Of a stretch of 64,000 nucleotides of DNA, positions 51,690 to 59,950 are shown piece after piece. The DNA is taken from NCBI GenBank assembly GCA_016716535.1, contig JADJWD010000004.1, positions 186,001-250,000 of the forward strand, read 5' to 3'. Under the pieces are notes generated by a model. It was not told the origin of the DNA, ran no database searches, and saw only the letters and a list, made by a program, of their open reading frames with translations. Made by a program: the position numbers and the translations under genes. This DNA comes from Betaproteobacteria bacterium. Lineage in GTDB: Bacteria > Pseudomonadota > Gammaproteobacteria > Burkholderiales > Burkholderiaceae_C. Numbering within the stretch: the stretch's first letter is position 1; each line of letters begins with the position of its first letter.

Positions 51690-53131
51690 CCTGCGTGCGC
51701 CTCGATGAACTGCTTGACGCGCGCCACGTCGGCCGGCAGCACCGTGCAGCGGCGCGGCAGCGTTTCGATGCCGCGCAGCGCCGCCGGCACCTCGGGCACC
51801 GGCGCGGGCCCCGTCTCACTGGCAAACGCCTCGGCGATCGTCTCGGCGAACTTCGCCGGCTGCGCCGTCTCGAGCACGATCATCGGCACGCCCGGCTCGA
51901 GGTGCGCGCGTCCGACCTTCAGGCCGTCGGCGGTGTGGGTGTCGACGAGCCGCCGCGAACGCTGCCACGTGGAGCGGATCGTCGCCAGGCGGTCGGCATG
52001 TAGGCTCTTGCCCGAGACGAAGCCGAACGACGCGATGCGCGCGAACTCGTCACGCGTGATCGTGAAGCCGCCGTCGCGCGCGAGCGCCTCGCCGAAGAGT
52101 GCCTTCGTGCGCGCGCCGGCCGCCGCGTCGTGGCCGAGCAGGTCGAAGACGAAGCGCTCGAAGTTGCTCGCCTTGCTGATGTCCATGCTCGGGCTCGAGG
52201 TCTCGTGCGTCTCGGCCGCGCCACGCGGCCGGTAGGTGCCGGTGCGGAAGAACTCGTCGAGCACGTCGTTCTCGTTCGTCGCGAGCACGAGCTTCCTGAT
52301 CGGCAGGCCCATCTGCCGCGCGACGTGGCCGGCGCAGATGTTGCCGAAGTTGCCGCTCGGCACGGCGAAGCCGACCGTTTCGGCGTTGGACCTCGTGGCC
52401 TGGAAGTAACCGGCGAAGTAGTAGACCACCTGGGCCAGCAGCCGCGCCCAGTTGATGCTGTTGACGGTGCCGATCTTCCAGCGGCGCTTGAACGCGAGGT
52501 CATTGCTGACCGCCTTGACGATGTCCTGGCAGTCGTCGAAGACGCCCTCGATCGCGAGGTTGTGGATGTTCGCGTCTTGCAGGCTGAACATCTGCGCCTG
52601 CTGGAAGGGGCTCATGCGGCCGTGCGGGCTCAGCATGAACACATGAATGCCTCGCTTGCCGCGCATCGCGTACTCGGCCGCGCTGCCCGTGTCGCCGCTG
52701 GTGGCGCCAAGGATGTTCAGGCGCTCGCCGCGCCGCGCCAGCTCGTACTCGAAGAGCTGGCCCAGCAACTGCATCGCCATGTCCTTGAAGGCGAGCGTCG
52801 GGCCGTTGGACAGCGCCTGGAGATAGAGGCCCTCTTCCAGCTTCGTGACCGGCGTGATCGCCTTCGTGCCGTACACGGCTTCGGTGTAGGTGGCGTGGAC
52901 GAGCCGCTGCAGATCGGCCGGCGGAATGTCGTCGATGAAGAGCGCGAGGATCTCGCAGGCGAGCTCAGCGTAGGAACTCGACGCCACCTCGCGCCAGCGC
53001 GCAAGCGTCGCCGCATCGACCTTCGGATACGTCGCCGGCAGGTACAGCCCGCCGTCCGGCGCGAGGCCTTCCAGCAGGATGTCGGAGAAGCCGCGCGGCG
53101 TCGCGTCGCCGCGGGTGCTGAGGTACTTCAT
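51686..53131 (-). CDS. thrC: Threonine synthase
   Basis: This 481-residue PLP enzyme converts O-phosphohomoserine to threonine. It begins MKYLSTRGDATPRGFSDILL; the PLP lysine lies in PTLAFKDMAMQLLG. Further signature stretches are ILGATSGDTGSAAEYAMRGK, FMLSPHGRMSPFQQAQMFSL, VPSGNFGNICAGHVARQMGL and SPSMDISKASNFERFVFDL. It starts four bases after the hom stop codon and overlaps moeA, so homoserine and threonine synthesis are co-transcribed. Confidence 0.97.
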   Translation of the reverse strand: MKYLSTRGDATPRGFSDILLEGLAPDGGLYLPATYPKVDAATLARWREVASSSYAELACEILALFIDDIPPADLQRLVHATYTEAVYGTKAITPVTKLEEGLYLQALSNGPTLAFKDMAMQLLGQLFEYELARRGERLNILGATSGDTGSAAEYAMRGKRGIHVFMLSPHGRMSPFQQAQMFSLQDANIHNLAIEGVFDDCQDIVKAVSNDLAFKRRWKIGTVNSINWARLLAQVVYYFAGYFQATRSNAETVGFAVPSGNFGNICAGHVARQMGLPIRKLVLATNENDVLDEFFRTGTYRPRGAAETHETSSPSMDISKASNFERFVFDLLGHDAAAGARTKALFGEALARDGGFTITRDEFARIASFGFVSGKSLHADRLATIRSTWQRSRRLVDTHTADGLKVGRAHLEPGVPMIVLETAQPAKFAETIAEAFASETGPAPVPEVPAALRGIETLPRRCTVLPADVARVKQFIEAHAG

Positions 53132-53135
53132 CGTG

Positions 53136-54473
53136 TCAGCTCAGCTCTTCCTTGCGGATGCGCACGATCGGCGCCAGCACGGTGGGCAGCGCCTGCATCT
53201 GCGCCAGCGCACGGTTCATGCGCCCTTCGACCGTGTCGTGCGTCAGGATGATGAGGTCGGTCTGGTTTTCGCCCTCGGCGCTCTCGCGCTGCAGCACGGC
53301 GTCGATGCTGATGTCGTTGTCGGCGAGGATGCCGGTGATGCGCGCCAGCACGCCCGCCTTGTCGGCGACGACGAGGCGCAGGTAGAAGGCCGTGACGACC
53401 TCGGTGATCGGCAGGATCGGCGTCGCCGCCATTGCGCCGGGCTGGAACGCGAGATGCGGCACGCGGTGGTCGGGGTCGGCGGTGTGCAGCCGCGTGATGT
53501 CGACGAGGTCGGCGACGACGGCGCTCGCCGTCGGCTCGCTGCCCGCGCCCTTGCCGTAGTACAGCGTCGTGCCGACCGCGTCGCCGTGCACGACGACGGC
53601 GTTCATCGCCCCTTCGACGTTGGCGATCAGGCGCTGGCTCGGCACGAGCGTCGGGTGCACACGCAGTTCGATGCCGCCGGCAGCGTGGGTGCCCGACTTC
53701 AAGTCATCGCGCCGCTTCGTGATGCCGAGCAGCTTGATGCGATAGCCCAGTTGCTCGGCGTAGCGGATGTCGGCGGCCTGCAGCGCGGTGATGCCCTCGA
53801 CGTAGGCGCGATCGAACTGCACCGGGATGCCGAAGGCGATGGCGCTCATGATCGTCGCCTTGTGCGCGGCGTCGACGCCTTCGATGTCGAAGGTCGGGTC
53901 GGCTTCGGCGTAGCCGAGCGCCTGCGCCTGCTTCAGCACGGCGGCGAAGTCCAGGCCCTTGGACCGCATCTCCGAGAGGATGAAGTTCGTCGTGCCGTTG
54001 ATGATGCCGGCCACCCACTCGATGCGGTTGGCCGTGAGGCCCTCGCGCAGCGCCTTGATGATCGGGATACCGCCGGCCACCGCGGCCTCGAAGGCGACCA
54101 TCACGCCCTTGGCGCTGGCGGCGGCGAAGATCTCGCTTCCGTGCACCGCGAGCAGCGCCTTGTTGGCGGTGACAACGTGCTTGCCGGCGGCGATGGCTTC
54201 CAGCACCAGCGTCTTCGCGATGCCGTAGCCGCCGATCAGCTCGATGACGATATCGATGTCGGGGTTGGCGATCACCGCGCGCGCGTCGGCCACCACCTCG
54301 GCGGCGGTGCCGACGACGCTGCGTGCCCGCGCCGTGTCGAGATCGGCGACCATCGAGATGCGGATCTCGCGGCCGGCGCGGCGGCGGATCTCCTCCTGGT
54401 TGCGTTGCAGCACCTTGAAGGTGCCGCTGCCGACGGTGCCGATGCCGAGCAGGCCGACCTGGATGGGCTTCAT
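53136..54473 (-). CDS. hom: Homoserine dehydrogenase
   Basis: This 445-residue enzyme reduces aspartate semialdehyde to homoserine. It has the NAD(P) motif VGLLGIGTVGSGTFKVLQRN and the catalytic domain with VAGGIPIIKALREGLTANRI, EWVAGIINGTTNFILSEM and YAEADPTFDIEGVDAAHK. A C-terminal ACT domain (YLRLVVADKAGVLARITGIL) senses threonine for feedback inhibition. Upstream of thrC with a 4-bp gap; alaA precedes it by 23 bp. Confidence 0.97.
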   Translation of the reverse strand: MKPIQVGLLGIGTVGSGTFKVLQRNQEEIRRRAGREIRISMVADLDTARARSVVGTAAEVVADARAVIANPDIDIVIELIGGYGIAKTLVLEAIAAGKHVVTANKALLAVHGSEIFAAASAKGVMVAFEAAVAGGIPIIKALREGLTANRIEWVAGIINGTTNFILSEMRSKGLDFAAVLKQAQALGYAEADPTFDIEGVDAAHKATIMSAIAFGIPVQFDRAYVEGITALQAADIRYAEQLGYRIKLLGITKRRDDLKSGTHAAGGIELRVHPTLVPSQRLIANVEGAMNAVVVHGDAVGTTLYYGKGAGSEPTASAVVADLVDITRLHTADPDHRVPHLAFQPGAMAATPILPITEVVTAFYLRLVVADKAGVLARITGILADNDISIDAVLQRESAEGENQTDLIILTHDTVEGRMNRALAQMQALPTVLAPIVRIRKEELS

Positions 54474-54496
54474 CGATGTTCTCTCGAGGTGGGGCG

Positions 54497-55775
54497 TCAG
54501 GCCGCGTGGCGCTTGCGGTAATGCGCGAGGAAGCGGTCGATGCGGCCGACGGCCTCGCCGAGGTCATCGACATTCGGCAGGAAGACCATGCGGAAGTGGT
54601 CGGGCGCCGGCCAGTTGAAGCCGGTGCCCTGCACGATCAGCACCTTCTCGTCGGCCAGCAACTCGTAGGCGAACTGCTGGTCGTCTTCGATCGGGTAGAG
54701 CTTGGGATCCAGGCGCGGGAACATGTACAGCGCCGCCTTCGGCTTGACGACGCTGACGCCGGGGATCTGGCTCAAGAGCTCGTACGCCTTGTCGCGCTGC
54801 TTGCACAGGCGCCCGCTCGGCGCGACGAGGTCCTTGATGCTCTGGTAGCCGCCGAGCGCGGTCTGGATGGCCAGTTGCCCCGGCGTGTTGCTGCACAGGC
54901 GCAGCGACGCCAGCATGTTCAGGCCCTCGATGTAGTCGCGCGCGTGGCGCTTCTCGCCGCTGACGACCATCCAGCCGGCGCGGTAGCCGCAGCTGCGGTA
55001 GTTCTTCGACAGGCCGTTGAAAGGTGATGACGAGCACGTCGTCGGCCAGCGCCGCGAGGCTCGTGTGCTTGTGGCCGTCGTAGAGCGTCTTGTCGTAGAT
55101 CTCGTCGGCGAAGACGACCAGGTGGTGCTGACGCGCGATCTCGAGGATGCCGCGCAGCAGGTCATCGGGGTACAGCGCGCCGGTCGGGTTGTTCGGGTTG
55201 CAGACGATGATGCCGCGCGTGCGCGGCGTGATCTTGGCGCGGATGTCGTCGAGGTCGGGCAGCCAGCCGGCGCCCTCGTCGCACAGGTAGTGCACCGGCA
55301 CGCCGCCCGAAAGCCCCGTCACCGCCGTGTACAGCGGGAAGTCCGGCGTCGGGATCAGCAGTTCGTCGCCGTCGTTGAGCAGCGCGCTCACCGCCATCTG
55401 GATCAGCTCGGAGGCGCCGTTGCCGAGGTACACGTCGTCCACCGTGACGCCGCGCACGCCCTTTTCCTGCGTGTAGTGCACCACCGCCTTGCGCGGCGCG
55501 AAGAGGCCCTTGCTGTCGGTGTAGCCGGCGGCGTCGGGCAGGTTGCGGATCATGTCCTGCACGATCTCGTCGGGCGGCTCGAGCCCGAACGCGGCCACGT
55601 TGCCGATGTTCAGCTTGATGATGCGCTGGCCCTCTTCCTCCATCTGCCGCGCCTTGTCGAGCACCGGGCCGCGGATGTCGTAGGCGACGTTGGCGAGCTT
55701 GGCCGACTTCCTGACGGCGCGGCCGGTCGGCTCGGAAGGCACGAGGTGGGGCACGAGGGGCAGCGGTGCGTTCAC
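54497..55775 (-). CDS. alaA: Alanine transaminase AlaA (apparent single-base frameshift)
   Basis: This PLP aminotransferase converts pyruvate and glutamate to alanine. From ATG 55775 the frame gives ANVAYDIRGPVLDKARQMEE, KLNIGNVAAFGLEPPDEIVQ, NPNNPTGALYPDDLL and VVFADEIYDKTLYDG. At VLVITF (about 55022) an extra T/A in a run of three moves the frame. The remainder (NGLSKNYRSCGYRAGWMVVS, RLCSNTPGQLAIQTALGGYQ, FNWPAPDHFRMVFLP) continues in another frame to TGA at 54497. The catalytic lysine (GLSKNYR) is just after the shift, so if the shift is real the gene is dead. Because it interrupts a core gene at a short homopolymer, a sequencing error is more likely. Confidence 0.88.
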
Positions 55776-55876
55776 GTCAGGGCGGCGCGGCGCAGGTGGG
55801 GCGCCACGAGAGTCATGGGGACAACGGTGCCGCAGGCCGAGGGCTGCGAGGCACGGGACCTAGAATTATCCACGCG

Positions 55877-56254
55877 ATGAAGTTCGTTCCCGAGACGGCC
55901 GAAGGCGCCAACATGATCGCGCGCCACGATCCGCAGCGCGTGTGGGTGGGCGGCGCGATGCACACGACGAGCCTCTTCGTGCCGTGGGTCGGCGCCGTCG
56001 TGCCTTGGGCGGTGGCGCGCTGGGAAGACCTGGCGCCCGCCGACTTCGAGCGCATGGCCGCTTTTGCGCCGGAGCTGGTGATCTTCGGCAGCGGCACGCG
56101 CATGCGGTTTGCGCCGCCGGCGCTGCTGAAGCCGCTCGCCGAACGGCGCATCGGCATCGAGTGCATGGACACCGCCGCGGCCTGCCGCACCTACAACGTG
56201 CTGGTCAGTGAGCGCCGCTCGGTGCTGGCGGCGCTGCTGCTCGGCGTCGACTGA
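55877..56254 (+). CDS. Mth938-like domain (DUF598) protein
   Basis: This 125-residue single-domain protein has the Mth938 fold pattern: WVGGAMHTTSLFVPWVGAVV, PELVIFGSGTRMRFAPPALL, ERRIGIECMDTAAACRTYNV and a terminal LVSERRSVLAALLL. The family (NDUFAF3/Xcc1710 relatives) is linked to respiratory complex I assembly in mitochondria; its bacterial role is unclear. The ATG at 55877 is preceded by a TAGAATTAT stretch only about 10 bp away, so the transcript may be nearly leaderless. Divergent from alaA. Confidence 0.85.
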   Translation: MKFVPETAEGANMIARHDPQRVWVGGAMHTTSLFVPWVGAVVPWAVARWEDLAPADFERMAAFAPELVIFGSGTRMRFAPPALLKPLAERRIGIECMDTAAACRTYNVLVSERRSVLAALLLGVD

Positions 56255-56272
56255 ACCGGCGGGCGATAGCCG

Positions 56273-56290
56273 GGCCGAGCCGGCTCGGCC
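56273..56290. promoter_or_regulatory. Perfect 18-bp palindrome in the peroxiredoxin promoter
   Basis: GGCCGAGCCGGCTCGGCC is self-complementary along its full length. It lies 19 bp after the Mth938-like gene stop and just upstream of, or over, the -35 position for the TATAAT at 56303. It may be an operator for an oxidative-stress regulator or the stem of a terminator lacking a T tract. Confidence 0.5.
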
Positions 56291-56302
56291 AAACCGGCCA
56301 TT

Positions 56303-56308
56303 TATAAT
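56303..56308 (+). promoter_or_regulatory. Sigma-70 -10 box (TATAAT) of the peroxiredoxin gene
   Basis: A perfect TATAAT in otherwise very GC-rich DNA, 92 bp upstream of the peroxiredoxin ATG. The -35 is weak (the best candidates lie in the palindrome 56273-56290), which suggests an activated or repressed promoter. Confidence 0.55.
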
Positions 56309-56399
56309 TGCGGGCTGTCAGCCGCCTTGGCCTTCTCCCGATGGTCCACCCCGGTGTCACGCCGGCCGGGCCGGCGGGTGTGCCGCAGAGAACCCCTCC

Positions 56400-56876
56400 A
56401 TGACGCCTGCCCTGAACAAAGCCCTCCCGGAGTTCGAAGCGGCCGCCACCGGCGGCGTGAAGTTCACGCCGCACAGCCACCTCGGGCACGCGGTGGTGCT
56501 GTACTTCTATCCGAAGGACAACACCCCCGGCTGCACGACCGAGGCGATGCAGTTCCGCGACCACCACAAGGACTTCGTCAAGGCCGGCGCGGTGGTGTTC
56601 GGCGTCTCGCGCGACAACCTCGCCTCGCACGAGAAGTTCAAGAGCACGCTCGAGCTGCCCTTCGAGCTGATCGCCGACACCGAGGAGAAGCTCTGCCACA
56701 TGTTCGGCGTCGTCAAGAACAAGATCATGTACGGCAAGAAGGTCAAGGGCATCGAGCGCAGCACCTTCCTGATGGACGCCACCGGCGTGATGCGCGCCGA
56801 GTGGCGCGGCATCAAGGTCGCCGGCCACGTCGAAGAAGTGCTCAAGGCGGTCAAGGCGCTGAAGAAATCGGCCTGA
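56400..56876 (+). CDS. Thioredoxin-dependent peroxiredoxin (Bcp/PrxQ type)
   Basis: This 158-residue peroxiredoxin reduces hydroperoxides using a thioredoxin-like donor. The peroxidatic cysteine is in YPKDNTPGCTTEAMQFRDH; VVFGVSRDNLASHEKFKSTL and RSTFLMDATGVMRAEWRG are typical. The second cysteine usual in PrxQ (five residues after the first) is Met here; a Cys at CHMFGVVK could serve as resolving residue. The ATG at 56400 lies 146 bp after the preceding gene, with its own promoter (56303). Confidence 0.93.
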   Translation: MTPALNKALPEFEAAATGGVKFTPHSHLGHAVVLYFYPKDNTPGCTTEAMQFRDHHKDFVKAGAVVFGVSRDNLASHEKFKSTLELPFELIADTEEKLCHMFGVVKNKIMYGKKVKGIERSTFLMDATGVMRAEWRGIKVAGHVEEVLKAVKALKKSA

Positions 56877-56958
56877 CGGGCGCGCCTGCCCCGTCGGACA
56901 CGCGCGCGCCCCGCCCAGCCAGCGCCGGCACGCTGCGGCGCGACCACCCCCGCCCCGC

Positions 56959-58821
56959 ATGCCCCTGCCCAAGCCTCCTGCCCGCCCCGGCGATCTCGTG
57001 CCGGCCTCCGCCTACGACGCCCAGGCCGCCCCCAAAGCCGACCGCAAGACGCTGAAGCCGCGCGCCGCGGCGGCCGACGAGCCGGCGCAGGCCGCCCTCG
57101 ACCTGCTGGAGAGCGCGCCGGCCGCGGCAGCACGCCCGGCGGCGCGGCTGTTGCAGTCGCCGGTGGGGCCCACAGCGCCGTCATCCCCGGCAGCACTGCC
57201 TTCGGTGCCCGCTGCCGTGGCGCTCGAGCGCGCGGCGCGCGCGCCCTCGTCGCCGCCGCCGGCACCGTATGTCCCGCCGGCACCGGCAACGGCCCGCGCA
57301 GCCGCCGCCGTCCCGCCGGCCCCGGCGGGGCGGTCGCGCCGGGCGCGCAGCAACGGCCCGGCAGGCCCCGCCAAGCTCTTCGTGCTCGACACCAACGTGC
57401 TGATGCACGACCCGAGCTGCCTCTTCCGCTTCGAAGAGCACGACATCTTCCTGCCGATGATCACGCTGGAAGAGCTCGACGACCACAAGAAGGGCATGAG
57501 CGAAGTGGCGCGCAACGCGCGCCAGGTCAGCCGCGAACTCGACGCACTCGTGCGCAGCGGCATGCCCGAAGGCGCGACGGCGAAGGACGGCACCGGCGAT
57601 GCAGGCAAGGCGGGCAACGGCAACGGCGCTATGTTCGACGCCCACGCCGGCATCGAACTGGCGAAGACCGGCCACCGCGAGGCCGGCGGCAAGCTGTTCT
57701 TCCAGACGACGCTGGCGGACATCAGGCTGCCGGTCGGCCTGCCGCAGGGCAAGGCCGACAACCAGATCCTCGGCGTCGTGCAGGCGCTGCGTGAGCAGCG
57801 GCCGGGCCGCGACGTCGTGCTGGTGTCCAAGGACATCAACATGCGCGTCAAGGCACGCGCGCTCGGCCTGCCGGCCGAGGACTACACGAACGACAAGACG
57901 CTCGAAGACGGCGACCTGCTCTACACCGGCGTGCTGCCGCTGCCCGCCGACTTCTGGGACCGCCACGGCAAGACGATGGAAAGCTGGCAGCAAGGCGGCC
58001 ACACCTTCTATCGCATCAGCGGGCCGCTCGTGCCGGTGCTCTTGATCAACCAGTTCGTCTACCTCGAAGCCCCCGGCGCGGCGCCGCTGTACGCCCGCGT
58101 CACCGAGATCACCGGCAAGACGGCGGTGCTGAAGACGCTGCGCGACTACACGCACGGCAAGAACGCGGTCTGGGGCGTCACGGCGCGCAACCGCGAACAG
58201 AACTTCGCGCTGAACCTGCTGATGGACCCCGAGTGCGACTTCGTCACGCTGGCGGGCACGGCCGGCAGCGGCAAGACGCTGATGACGCTGGCCGCGGGCC
58301 TGGCGCAGGTGCTCGACGAGCGCCGCTACAGCGAGATCATCGTCACGCGCGTCACCGTGCCGGTGGGCGAGGACATCGGCTTCCTGCCCGGCGACGAGCA
58401 GGAGAAGATGGGCCCATGGATGGGCGCGCTCGACGACAACCTCGAGGTGCTGGCGCGCAGCGACGGCGGCGCCGGCGAATGGGGCCGCGCGGCCACCAAC
58501 GACCTCGTGCGCGCGAAGATCAAGATCAAGAGCCTGAACTTCATGCGCGGGCGCACGTTCCTGAACAAGTTCTTGCTGATCGACGAGGCGCAGAACCTGA
58601 CGCCCAAGCAGATGAAGACGCTGATCACGCGCGCCGGCCCCGGCACGAAGATCGTCTGCCTGGGCAACCTGGCGCAGATCGACACGCCCTACCTCACCGA
58701 AGGCTCGAGCGGCCTGACCTACGCGGTCGACCGCTTCAAGGGCTGGCCGCACGGCGGCCACATCACCTTGGCGCGCGGCGAGCGCTCGCGGCTGGCGGAC
58801 TTCGCGAGCGACGTGCTGTAG
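56959..58821 (+). CDS. PhoH family ATPase with N-terminal PIN domain
   Basis: This 620-residue protein starts with an Ala/Pro-rich segment (1-135). A PIN nuclease domain follows (KLFVLDTNVLMHDPSCLFRF; ITLEELDDHKKG; VVLVSKDINMRVKARALGLP) with conserved acidic residues, an OB/TRAM-like linker, and a PhoH P-loop ATPase (LAGTAGSGKTLMTLAAGLAQ; FLLIDEAQNLTPKQMKTLIT; IVCLGNLAQIDTPYL). The PIN-PhoH architecture (YlaK/PhoH2 type) is associated with RNA unwinding and cleavage. It follows the peroxiredoxin gene by 82 bp and is convergent with ligE. An alternative start near residue 120 would remove the low-complexity head. Confidence 0.92.
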   Translation: MPLPKPPARPGDLVPASAYDAQAAPKADRKTLKPRAAAADEPAQAALDLLESAPAAAARPAARLLQSPVGPTAPSSPAALPSVPAAVALERAARAPSSPPPAPYVPPAPATARAAAAVPPAPAGRSRRARSNGPAGPAKLFVLDTNVLMHDPSCLFRFEEHDIFLPMITLEELDDHKKGMSEVARNARQVSRELDALVRSGMPEGATAKDGTGDAGKAGNGNGAMFDAHAGIELAKTGHREAGGKLFFQTTLADIRLPVGLPQGKADNQILGVVQALREQRPGRDVVLVSKDINMRVKARALGLPAEDYTNDKTLEDGDLLYTGVLPLPADFWDRHGKTMESWQQGGHTFYRISGPLVPVLLINQFVYLEAPGAAPLYARVTEITGKTAVLKTLRDYTHGKNAVWGVTARNREQNFALNLLMDPECDFVTLAGTAGSGKTLMTLAAGLAQVLDERRYSEIIVTRVTVPVGEDIGFLPGDEQEKMGPWMGALDDNLEVLARSDGGAGEWGRAATNDLVRAKIKIKSLNFMRGRTFLNKFLLIDEAQNLTPKQMKTLITRAGPGTKIVCLGNLAQIDTPYLTEGSSGLTYAVDRFKGWPHGGHITLARGERSRLADFASDVL

Positions 58822-58881
58822 CGCGCGGCGCGGCCGCCGCTCCGTCTCGCCCTTTCGCCCTTTCGCCCTCTTTCGCCGCCT

Positions 58882-59799
58882 TCAACTGCGCAGCGGATCG
58901 CGCACGCGCAGGAAGCTCGCGAAGCGCGGCACGCCGCTGGCCGTCAGGCCGCGGTGGGTGTAGGTGACGACCGTGCCGACGGCCGGCGGCCGCTCGCGCT
59001 CGGCGTCGGTGAGGCCCGTGCCGAGCAGGAATTCGACGCCCGCCGCCGTGCGCACGTGCAGCGCGCCGAGGCGGCCGGTGTGCCGGCCCTGGCCGGCCAC
59101 ATGCGCGACGACCACCGCCTCGGCGTCGTGCTCGGGCTTGAGCTTCAGAAGCGCATCGCTGCGGCCGGCGCGCCAGCGCGCGTCGGCGCGATGCAGCATC
59201 AGCCCCTCGCCGCCGGCGCGCACGACCTCGTCGAGCCAGCGCTTCAGCGCCGCGCGGTCGGCAAGCGTGCGCTGCTCGGCCGCCTGCAGCGGCGCGAAGC
59301 CGGCCGCGGCGACCGCCTCGCGCACGCGCTCGACGCGGCGCGCGAACGGACCGAGGCGGCCGTCCTCGTCGCGCAGGTCGAAGACGACGTAGCGCACGCC
59401 CTGCCAGTCGGGGTCGAGGGCAGCGGCGCGGCGCACGGTGCCCGACAGCACGTCGAAGCGGCCGCGGCCGAGCCACAGCTCACCGTCCAGCGGCAGCGCC
59501 GGCAGCCGCGCGGTAAACCAGCGCGGCGCCATCACCGGCAGGCCGCTGCGAAAGCGCAGCCGCTCGCCGTCCCACGCCGCGCGCACGCCGTCGAGCTTCT
59601 CGCTGACGAGGAAGCCGGCCGGGTCGATGTGCTCAGGGGCCTCGCGGGCGAGTTGCAGCGGCGGTGAGGCGCGGCGTGGCGCGGCCAGGGAGACGGCCGG
59701 CCACGAGAGACCGGCGGCGAGCACCCCCAGCGCCCCGGCGATGAACGAACGCCGCGGCGGCGGCAAGTCAGCAGGTGAGAGGTCGGGCAGCGTCGGCAT
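58882..59799 (-). CDS. ligE: Exported ATP-dependent DNA ligase (LigE-like)
   Basis: This 305-residue minimal DNA ligase starts at ATG 59799 after GGAG. It has an N-terminal signal (RRSFIAGALGVLAAGLSW, then PAVSLAAP, twin-Arg-like). The adenylation domain shows motif I SEKLDGVRAAWDG (Lys nucleophile), motif III PLDGELWLGRGRF, motif IV GGEGLMLHRADA and motif V LLKLKPEHDAEAVVV. An OB domain follows (LGALHVRTAAGVEFLLGTGL). There is no other domain, as in the small periplasmic Lig E ligases of Proteobacteria, which have been connected with DNA uptake or extracellular DNA. Convergent with the PhoH gene. Confidence 0.9.
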   Translation of the reverse strand: MPTLPDLSPADLPPPRRSFIAGALGVLAAGLSWPAVSLAAPRRASPPLQLAREAPEHIDPAGFLVSEKLDGVRAAWDGERLRFRSGLPVMAPRWFTARLPALPLDGELWLGRGRFDVLSGTVRRAAALDPDWQGVRYVVFDLRDEDGRLGPFARRVERVREAVAAAGFAPLQAAEQRTLADRAALKRWLDEVVRAGGEGLMLHRADARWRAGRSDALLKLKPEHDAEAVVVAHVAGQGRHTGRLGALHVRTAAGVEFLLGTGLTDAERERPPAVGTVVTYTHRGLTASGVPRFASFLRVRDPLRS

Positions 59800-59879
59800 C
59801 GGGCATCTCCGTTCGATGCCCACAGCATCGCCCGCCCGGCCACCTCGCGCTTCCCCCTGCCGGGCCCCCAGGAAGCACG

Positions 59880-59913
59880 AAGGCCCGCCCCCCTTGCCGG
59901 GGGAACGGGCCTT
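59880..59913. terminator. Strong hairpin between lipase and ligE, putative terminator
   Basis: Outer arms AAGGCCCG (59880-59887) and CGGGCCTT (59906-59913) pair perfectly. Inside, five or six C pair with five G around a short TTGC loop, a stem of about 13 bp. It lies 38 bp after the lipase stop (minus strand) and 81 bp before ligE. The T tract is weak, so termination is likely but not certain. Confidence 0.55.
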
Positions 59914-59950
59914 GCTTCGGCTCCGATGCGGCGTTCGCGCCGCGCCGCGA

